64,000 nucleotides of DNA from Panopea generosa (Eukaryota > Mollusca > Bivalvia > Adapedonta > Hiatellidae). Location of the stretch: positions 6,170,661 to 6,234,660 of the forward strand of contig CM055897.1 in the NCBI GenBank assembly GCA_029582155.1, in the 5' to 3' direction. The translations under genes and the position numbers were made by a program. Below the pieces are notes generated by a model. It had not been told where the DNA came from and did no database searches. It worked only from the letters and a program-made list of their open reading frames with translations. Shown one piece after another: positions 56,235-64,000 of the stretch (positions are counted from its first letter, which is position 1; the number at the start of each line of letters is the position of its first letter).

Positions 56235-56645
56235 ATGTAGGTTTGCACATCATCTGTAAAACATATATAAAATATCTTGTATAAAGGTCTGCACACCACC
56301 TGTAAAACATATATAAAATATCTAATATAAAGGTCTGCACATCCTCTGTCAAAGATATATAAAATATCTGGTATAAAGGTTTGTCTGTCATCTGTAAAAG
56401 ATATATAAAATATCTGGTATAAAGGTTGCACATCACCTGTAAAAGATATATATAAAATATCTTGTATAAAGGTTGCACATCACCTGTAAAACATAAAGGT
56501 TTGTGTGTCATCTGTAAAAGATATGTAAAATATCTGGTATAAAGGTTGCACATCATCTGTAAAACATAAAGGTTTGTGTGTCATCTGTAAAAGATATGTA
56601 AAATATCTGGTATAAAGGTTGCACATCATCTGTAAAACATGGTCC
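56235..56645. repeat. 46-bp tandem repeat, about 9 copies
   Basis: Unit: GGTTTGCACATCATCTGTAA then AAGATATATAAAATATCTGG then TATAAA. Near the right end a truncated unit (TGTAAAACATAAAGG) is included in a repeated block, seen at 56490 and 56560. The minus-strand frames in it are by-products of the repeat. Confidence 0.92.
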
Positions 56646-57132
56646 TCACATTAATTTTTCAAAGATATAAAATAAATTTTGCTTACTGGTTACTTTTTTT
56701 GAAATTCAAAATTTTACCACTTTCTCGACTTCTTCTAGCCATTTATGGAAAATAAATCCCCTTCAAAATACCTATTCTCAATTGTTACAACTAAACAATA
56801 CTCCAGATCTCAAGATGATTAAAATAATTCCTAAAATAGATGAAGTTTCCAGTTGTCTAATAGTATTCCCATATAAAAATTAGTCATCTTACTGGGCTTC
56901 AAATGTTATCAGACCCTCGCCACTTCATTTGACAAGCTTTGAAACTCCTATTTGTAAGAATCATATAAACCAAATACCAACAAACTTGGCAATTCAGTTC
57001 TTGAGAAGAAAATTTTAGGCATTTCACAATTCTATGTATCACATTTTGGATGCCAGATGGCCCCTTATTGATATTTTGGAGCACCCAGTTTCAACTGCAA
57101 CAGCTTAAAATAATACAGACAATAATTAATTG
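56646..57132. other. Spacer, probably old interspersed repeat
   Basis: CATTTGACAAGCTTTGAAAC and AATCATATAAACCAAATACC, CAACAAACTTGGCAATTC resemble the interiors of hairpin-ended elements. No ends identified; no gene. Confidence 0.4.
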
Positions 57133-57395
57133 ATTGATTGAATAGTTAGCGTCATTTTTATACCACTGAGGGCTAATAGACAATCAGTTGACCTAACTAC
57201 TGTTTCCTGGAATCCTAAAAGTTTAACCAGTACTCCAGCACACCCCAACTCCGCATGTAACTGATAACTTTCCCGCTTGAATCAGCAATGAGAGAAAAAT
57301 GATTATGAGACACAATGTTGTATATTTATTATCAAGGAGACTGTTGCCGGGTAGGGATTCAAACTCTCAACCCCTGGATTGATAGTCAGACTGGA
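57133..57395 (-). mobile_element. SINE B, near full length
   Basis: Reverse SINE B: a (TTGA)n tail at 57127-57141, then GGGCTAATAGACAATCAGTT, CTACTGTTTCCTGGAATCCT, AGTTTAACCAGTACTCCAGC, ACTGATAACTTTCCCGCTTG, AATCAGCAATGAGAG, GAGACACAATGTTGTATATT and GTAGGGATTCAAACTCTCAA, ending in the reverse head AACCCCTGGATTGATAGTCA then GAC. Only the first bases of the head are missing. Confidence 0.85.
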
Positions 57396-57858
57396 ATAAT
57401 ACCCAAATTAGAGGAATTAAACAGAATGTCCAGGATTTCCCATTTCTATGTAAATACCAAATTCACATTATGAGACACAATTGACGTCAGACCCTTTAAT
57501 TGAACAAACTTGCAATCCCTACTCCACAGGAATCATTTAAATCAAATATGAACAAACTTACTGGTTGGTTCTTGAGAAGATTTTTAAATTAATTTTTTCT
57601 TATGTTAAACTTACAAGTCCTTATAGACTGGTCGGGTCAACTTTGACCTTAGAATCATGGTTTGGACAAACCAGGGTGATACTACATGCAAAATATCAAA
57701 GCCTGGCACTTTCAGAGAAAAAAAAGGTAATTTAAATTTAAGCTGAACTTGACCCCAGGATCACGACATTAAAACTTGACAGACCTTCAAATAATATGTT
57801 TCAAAACAAATTCGGTGAAAATCTGTGAAGCATTTTCATGAACAAGTTATTAAAAAGA
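57396..57858. other. Interior of a hairpin-ended type repeat
   Basis: CAAACTTGCAATCCCTACTC, TCTTGAGAAGATTTTTAAAT and AACTTTGACCTTAGAATCAT are of the kind found inside these elements. The sequence leads into the (CAGA)n tract and an AGCTAAGGCGAGCTAAAT end at 58010-58027, so the right end of one such element is at about 58027. Confidence 0.5.
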
Positions 57859-57860
57859 AA

Positions 57861-57913
57861 CAGGCAGACAGGCAGACAGGCAGACAGGCAGGCAGACAGG
57901 CAGGCAGACAGGC

Positions 57914-57989
<76 letters not shown>
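57861..57989. repeat. (CAGG/CAGA)n microsatellite
   Basis: Alternating CAGGCAGA units over about 57 bp pass into pure (CAGA)n over about 70 bp. It sits just before a repeat-element end (GCTCAGCTAAGGCGAGCTAA). The short GACGGAC-type tracts at 35581 and 29622 hold the same place in related elements, so the microsatellite is probably an expanded internal tract. The frame 57838-58026 is a by-product. Confidence 0.93.
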
Positions 57990-58449
57990 GAAAAGTGATC
58001 AGAGAAGCTCAGCTAAGGCGAGCTAAATACAGAAATGCCATTTGTTTCACCTTAATTGCAGTATCCTTGGTGACAAACCAGTATCTCTCACTGATAAGTC
58101 AAAAGGCACACCTTCAAAAACATACTGAATTATTTCATATCTTTCAATCTCTTCTCTACAAAATCATCTTCGTATCTTAATAAGTATGCAAAGTCTGAAT
58201 TAAGAAAGAAGTCAACTTACTTTCAGTAACATGATATGTCCACACTGGATCTTATTTCCGCCAGTGACTTGGGGGCGTTCATGAGAAATAATTGGTATCT
58301 CGGATCACAGAAGCATTCTTAGTTTTAAGGGTGGAAGAACTACACGCAGTTCACAAGTTCTGTTCCTAGGAAGTTTATAAAATCAAAGGATGATTCCACC
58401 AATTCTGCTTTAGTTAAGAACTACACCAAGAAGAAAATAGAACACCACT
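57990..58449. other. Element end followed by spacer
   Basis: The first 40 bp carry the GCTCAGCTAAGGCGAGCTAA end. After that nothing was recognised. Confidence 0.45.
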
Positions 58450-58600
58450 TTATTGTTTGGCATTTTGTCAATGGGTGGAGGAACCCTCATTACTAATCTG
58501 AGGACAAGTGAGCTTCTGTAAGTAACTGACTAACATTCACATACATAAAGGGTTTGACCCTATGCCAAGTCAAACTCACAACTGTGGTATTGGGAAGTAA
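58450..58600 (-). mobile_element. SINE C fragment
   Basis: TTGGCATTTTGTCAATGGGT, GGAGGAACCCTCATTACTAA and TTCTGTAAGTAACTGACTAA resemble the body of SINE C (GGTGGAGGAAGACCTCAGAC and CTGCAAGTAACTGGCAAAC at 9728-9976). The head is degraded. Confidence 0.55.
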
Positions 58601-58644
58601 GCAGTTTATATATATATTTTTTTATATAGATTTGTTTTTTTGTT

Positions 58645-58852
58645 TTTTTTAATGAGATTTAAACGCCATTTCAACACATTTCAGGTTTTATATGGCATAT
58701 CCATTTTCTACTGGCCGAGGAAGATCTAAGAATTAATCTAAGTGTATATAAATAGTTTTTGGAGCAAATGGGACTCAAATCTACGAGCTTAGTAGTTAGA
58801 GGTAAATGATCTTGAGAGGCTGCCTTAGACCAATCGGCCACTGAGGACCCAT
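58645..58852 (-). mobile_element. SINE C, near full length
   Basis: Minus strand head: GGGTCCTCAGTGGCCGATTG then GTCTAAGGCAGCCTCTCAAG, again tRNA-Leu/Ser-like. The body includes TTAGATCTTCCTCGGCCAGT and ATATGCCATATAAAACC, ending at GGCGTTTAAATCTCATT beside a T-rich run on the plus strand. Matches 9728-9976 in order. Confidence 0.82.
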
Positions 58853-59171
58853 AAGCAATTTTACTATGAGCCAAAAAGACCATTAATTGCCCCATTGGTG
58901 CAAAAAGGTACCATGTGCCTTCTTATTTCACATACACTTGATATCTTATTGCTCTAATGGGGTGAATTTTGGCCAAGAGTGCCCACTGAAGAAAACATAC
59001 CTGTGATGTTTGGCTTCTGAGGAAAAGAGAGGGAAAAAATGGAAGCAAAAATGTTTATAAAAATTGAAATAATTTTTTTGATCCTTGATGTTCAATAGGG
59101 TACTGTCATGGTATACATAACAGATTCATCTCATTATGAATAGTATACCTTAAAGCTGCCCCACAGACTTG
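58853..59171. other. Spacer, nothing recognised
   Basis: AT-rich sequence between the SINE C and the 46-bp array. Confidence 0.45.
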
Positions 59172-60925
59172 ACTTACAATGGATAGCTATCAAAAGAAGG
59201 CATAGATAGCAAATCATTAAACATATTTATAAGGGAGATATGATAGGACAGATAGCAAATTATAAACATATTTATAAGAGAGATGTGAGGGAATAGATAG
59301 AAAATCATTAAACATATTTATAAGGGAGATATGAGAGGATAGAAAGCAAATCATTAAACATATTTATAAGGGAGATATGAGAGAAAAGATAGAAAATCAT
59401 TAAACAGATTTATAAGGGAGATATGAGAAGTTAGAACGCAAATCATTGAACATATTTATAAAGGAGATATGAGAGGATAGATAGACAATCATTAAACATA
59501 TTTATAAGGGAGATATGAGAAGTTAGAACGCAAATCATTAAACATATTTATAAAGGAGATATGAGAGGATAGATAGACAATCATTAAACATATTTATAAG
59601 GGAGATATGATAGGATAAAAAGCAAATCATTGAACATATTTATAACGGAGATATGAGAGGATAGATAGACAATCATTAAACATATTTATAAGGGAGATAT
59701 GATAGGATAAAAAGCAAATTATAAACATATTAATAAGGGAAATATGAGAAGATAGATAGCAAATCATTGAACATATTTATAAGGGAGATATGATAGGATA
59801 AAAAGCAAATTATAAACACATTTATAAGGGAGATATGAGAGGATAGATAGCAAATTATAAACATATTTATAAGGGAGATATGAGAGGATAGATAGACAAT
59901 CATTGAACATATTTATAAGGGAGATATGATAGGATAAAAGGCAAATTATAAACATATTTATAAGGGAGATATGAGAGGATAGATAGCAAATTATAAACAT
60001 ATTTATAAGGGAGATATGAGAGGATAGATAGCAAATCGTTAAACATATTTATAAAGGAGATATGAGAGGATAGATAGACAATCATTAAAAGTATTTATAC
60101 GGGAGATTTGATAGGATAAAAAGCAAATTATAAGCATATTTATAAGGGAGATATGAGAGGATAGATAGCAAATCATAAACATATTTATAAGGGAGATATG
60201 AGAGGATAGATAGCAAATCATTTAACATATTTATAATGGAGAAATGAGAGGAAAGATAGCAAATCATTAAACATATTTATAAGGGAGATATGAGAGGATA
60301 GATAGACAATCATTAAAAATATCTATACGGGTGATTTGATAGGATAAAAAGCAAATTATAAACATATTTATAAGGGAGATATGAGAGGATAGATAGCAAA
60401 TTATAAACATATTTATAAGGGAGATATGAGAGGATAGATAGCAAATCATTGAACATATTTATAAGGGATATATGAGAAGATAGATAAAAAAGCATCAAAC
60501 ATATTTATAAGGGAGATATAAGAGGTTATATAGCAAATCATTGAACATATTTATAAGGGTGAAATGATATGTAGATAGCAAATTATAAACATATTTGTAA
60601 GGGAGATATGAGAGGATAGATAGCAAATTATTAAACATATTTATAAGGGAGATATGATAGGATAAAAAGCAAATCATTGAACATATTTATAAGGGAGATA
60701 TGAGAGGAAAGCAAATTATAAACATATTTATAAGGGAGATATGAAAGGATAGCAAATTATAAACATATTTATAAGGGAGATATGAGAGGATAGCAAATTA
60801 TAAACATATTTATAAGGGAGATATGACAGGATAGATAGCAAATCATTGAACATAATAATAAGGGAGAAATGATACAATATATAGCAAATTATAAACATAT
60901 TTATAAGGGAGATATGAGAGGATGT
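59172..60925. repeat. 46-bp minisatellite array, about 38 copies
   Basis: Unit: GATAGATAGCAAATCATTAA then ACATATTTATAAGGGAGATA then TGAGAG. Recurring variants: GATAGGATAAAAAGCAAAT, CAAATTATAAACATA and GATAGACAATCATTAAA. Adjacent variant pairs recur (for example the GACAATC type followed by AAAAGCAAAT), which shows blockwise copying. Period 46 is not a multiple of three. The many short minus-strand frames are by-products. Unrelated in sequence to the other 46-bp array. Confidence 0.95.
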
Positions 60926-61931
60926 ACTATTTTTGTGTTTAAGAAATTTTTTACATAATTGGACTGATAAGGTCATTTTTCTGAAATAGTTAATGTACAG
61001 AATCCACTGTCCCTATACAATTTTCCATTTTTAATAATAACATGTTTCATTCTTCTACATATTTAGTGGAAAAAAATTGCATATCTCCTTCATAAAACCA
61101 AAACTGTTTGTACACTTCAATATCAATGTAATGTGGCAGAGGGTTTTTGCCTAAATATGAGAAAATATCCAAATTTAATATCTATGTGTTATGTGTAAAA
61201 TTTGCTTGTTTTCTTTTGCAGATTTATTTTCAAACAACAAATCCAAGTAGTTTTATATAAATCTTAACTACTAAATAATTATACACTTCCTGTTTATAGG
61301 TACCACTAATATGTTTGTGTTTTTAAGTTCTGAAAATATTCAAATTGCAATTAAAAATTTAAAAGATTATTTAAGTACAGTAATATATACCGTAATGAAC
61401 ACTTTCCAGGATAATGGTTGGAAAACATGGAAATTACCTACAAACCCAGTGACAGGAAAACCCCTGGAATATTACAGAAAATCTGACTTTTTTCTTAAAG
61501 GCTAGAAAAAAGATTCCAGGCTTTTAGAAATACGCATTGAATCGCGCAGCCAATGTCATGAATGTAATGGCAGCATTGTCAAAATACTGAATAAGTGCAC
61601 ACATTTATATAACAACTTACTTGCAATTAGGTTCACGTGACATCTTACCAGCAAAACAAAATCGTCCAACCAATGAAATACAAACTGGTCCTTTTTAGCT
61701 TAACCCAGCTGCAAATGTTTTTCATTGGGATATGAAATCCAATCTATATAGTTCATTTAGGCCAATTGCAATAAAAATGGAAATATTTACAAATAACATT
61801 CTTAGAATCAAAGAAACTTCCAAAACCGAACATAGAACAAAAGAGTTCAAAATTTCGATGATGTAGAAAAGTCTGGACTTTAGAGAAAGTCTGCCTTGTA
61901 GTTCATCTCTTATAATTCACTGTAAATTTTA
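60926..61931. other. Low-copy spacer between two arrays
   Basis: About 1 kb without tandem repeats or recognised elements. A 64-codon forward frame (61311-61505) has no domain I recognise and I do not call it a gene. Confidence 0.45.
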
Positions 61932-64000
61932 CAGCTGTGATTAGGAAAGATGTGATTGAGAGAGATGTGACTGGGAGAGATGTGACTGAGAGAGAAATGA
62001 CTGGGAGAGATGTGACTGGGAGAGATGTGATTGAGAGAGATGTGACTGGGACAGATGTGAATGAGAGAGATGTGACTGGGAGAGATGTGATTGAGAGAGA
62101 TGTGACTGGGAGAGATGTGATTGAGAGAGATGTGACTGGGAGAGATGTCACTGAGAGAGATGTGATTGAGAGAGATGTGACTGGGAGAGATGTGACTGAG
62201 TGAGATGTGATTGGGAGAGATGTGATTGAGAGAGATGTGACTGGGAGAGAGATGTGACTGGGAGAGATGTGAATGATGTGACTGGGAGAGATGTGATTGA
62301 GAGAGATGTGACTGGGAGAAATGTGACTGAGAGAGATGTGATTGAGAGAGATGTGACTGGGAGAGATGCGACTTGGAGAGATGTGACTGGGAGAAATGTG
62401 ACTGGGAGAGATGTGATTGAGAGAGATGTGACTGGGAGAGATGTGACTGGAAGAGATGTGACTGAGAGAGATGTGATTGAAAGAGATGTGACTGGGAGAG
62501 ATGCAACTGGGAGAGATGCAACTGGGAGAGATGTGATTGAGAGAAATGTGATTGAGAGAGATGTGACTGGGAGGGATGTGACTGGGAGAGATGTGACTGA
62601 GAGAGAGATGTGACTGGGAGAGATGTGACTGGGAGAGATGTGAATGAGAGAGATGTGATTGAGAGAGATGTGACTGAGAGAGATGTGATTGGGAAAGATG
62701 TGACTGAGAGAGATGTGACTGGGAGAGATGCGACTGAGAGAGATGTGGCTACGAGAGATTTGACTGGGAGAGATGTGACTGAGAGAGATGTGATTGGGAG
62801 AGATGTGATTGAGAGAGATGTGATTGGGAGAGATATGACTGAGAGAGATGTGACTGGGAGAGATGTGACTGAGAGAGATGTGACTGAGAGAGATGTGACT
62901 GGAAGAGATGTGATTGGGAGATCTTTGACTGGGAGAGATGTGGCTTGGAGAAATGCGACTGAGAGAGATGTGATTGAGATAGATGTGACTGAGAGAGAGA
63001 TGTGACTTGGAGATATGTGACTGAGAGAGATGTGACTGGGAGAGATATGATTGAGAGAGATGTGATTGGGAGAGATGTGACTGAGAGAGATGTGATTGAG
63101 AGAGATGTGATTGGGAGATCTTTGACTGGGAGAGATGTGGCTGGGAGAGATGCAACTGAGAGAGATGTGATTGAGAGAGATGTGACTGAGAGAGATGTGA
63201 CTGGGAGAGATGTGATTGAGAGAGATGTGATTGGGAGAGATGTGACTGAGAGAGATGTGACTGGGAGAAATGTGATTGAGAGAGATGTGACTGGGAGAGA
63301 TGTGACTGAGAGAGATGTGACTGGGAGGGATGTGATTGAGAGAGATGTGACTGAGAGAGATGTGACTGGGAGAGATGTGACTGAGAGAGATGTGATTGGG
63401 AGATCTTTGACTGGGAGAGATGTGGCTGGGAGAGATGTGATTGAGAGAGATGTGATTGAGAGAGATGTGATTGGGAGATCTTTGACTGGGAGAGATGTGG
63501 CTGGGAGAGATGCGACTAAGAGATATGTGACTGAGAGAGATGTGACTGAGGGAGATGTGACTTGGAGAGATGTTACTGAGAAAGATGTGATTGAGAGAGA
63601 TGTGACTGGGAGAGATGTGACTGGGAGAGATATGAATGAGAGATCTTTGACTGGGAGAGATGTGACTGGAAGAGATGTGACTGAGAGAGATGTGACTGGG
63701 AGAGATGTGACTGAGAGAGATGTGGCTGAGAGAGATGTGATTGAGAGAGATGTGATTGGGAGATCTTTCAATGGTAGAGATGTGGCTGGGAGAGATGCGA
63801 CTGGGAGAGATGTGATTGGGAGAGATGTGATTGGGAGAGATGTGACTGGGAGAGATGTGACTGGGAAATATGTGATTGGGAGATATGTGATTGGGAGAGA
63901 TGTGACTGGGAGAGATGTGACTGGGAGAGATGCGACTGGGAAATATGTGACTGGGAGACATGTGACTGGGAGACATGTGACTGGGAGAGATGTGATTGAG
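61932..64000. repeat. 15-bp minisatellite array, about 138 copies, open to the right
   Basis: Unit: GAGATGTGACTGGGA, with the common alternatives GAGATGTGATTGAGA and GAGATGTGACTGAGA. Sporadic units read GATCTTTGACTGGGA or carry a GA insertion (GAGAGAGATG), which shifts the frame by two. The period is divisible by three and stop-poor on both strands. This gives a 688-codon minus-strand frame (61910-63976) of SHISP/SHISL-like and ITSLPVTSLS-like pentamers, and others up to 340 codons overlapping it in other phases. Overlapping equivalent frames on both strands argue against coding. The array continues beyond base 64000. Confidence 0.95.

Noticed and set aside
56235..60925. Relationship between the two 46-bp arrays
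   Set aside because: Units share only AT-rich words such as ATATTTATAA and differ otherwise.
61910..63976. 688-codon minus-strand frame as a gene
   Set aside because: The period (15 bp) is divisible by three and stop-poor on both strands. Long frames overlap in several phases, with GA slips between them.

Overview
The window is eukaryotic, AT-rich and almost devoid of recognisable genes. Its interspersed repeats have ends and internal phrases that I associate with bivalve molluscs: tRNA-headed SINEs, elements that start near ACAAGAGGGCC and end in a hairpin followed by GTGAGCTAA, and an element with TATACCCCCGA ends. A bivalve, or at least another lophotrochozoan, is the best guess. I cannot name the species.

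About 25 kb (roughly 40%) is tandem repeat, in at least thirteen unrelated arrays. In order, with period: 1-2490 (36 bp), 3479-8106 (69 bp), 14441-15002 (69-70 bp), 16519-16673 (29 bp), 23127-25590 (73 bp), 26318-28425 and 29728-30393 (16 bp), 30941-33350 (32 bp), 35966-37135 (38 bp), 37546-39810 (52 bp with a 38-bp short form), 44266-45075 (29 and 36 bp), 45085-46460 (36 bp), 56235-56645 (46 bp), 59172-60925 (46 bp) and 61932-64000 (15 bp, running off the window). Several show higher-order duplication (278-279 bp in the 69-bp array, 320 bp in both the 16- and 32-bp arrays, 190 bp in the 38-bp array, about 352 bp in the 52-bp array), so they are still turning over.

Between the arrays lie degenerate mobile elements: four tRNA-derived SINE groups (called A, B, C and D/E here), a broken mariner transposase (43352-44043), MITE families with long terminal inverted repeats (17279-17453 and 53456-53650; 47059-47606, 50312-51055 and 54890-55440 plus fragments), a foldback element (40406-40817), hairpin-ended elements, and clear nesting of one element in another. 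One SINE (33685-34345) carries an internal five-fold tandem expansion of its own body, and a (GTT)n tract at 12883-12930 is the tail of another. These two cases show directly how tandem arrays can arise here.

The long open frames (up to 874 codons at 5505-8129 and 688 codons on the minus strand at 61910-63976) all lie inside tandem arrays whose period is a multiple of three. They look like consequences of repeat structure rather than genes, although the 69-bp array is worth a transcription check. I found no conserved protein-coding gene, no functional tRNA or rRNA gene and no CRISPR. The only promoter-like stretch is 51660-51900, with paired inverted CCAAT boxes and MEF2-like motifs. The window reads as a repeat-dense intergenic or intronic region.
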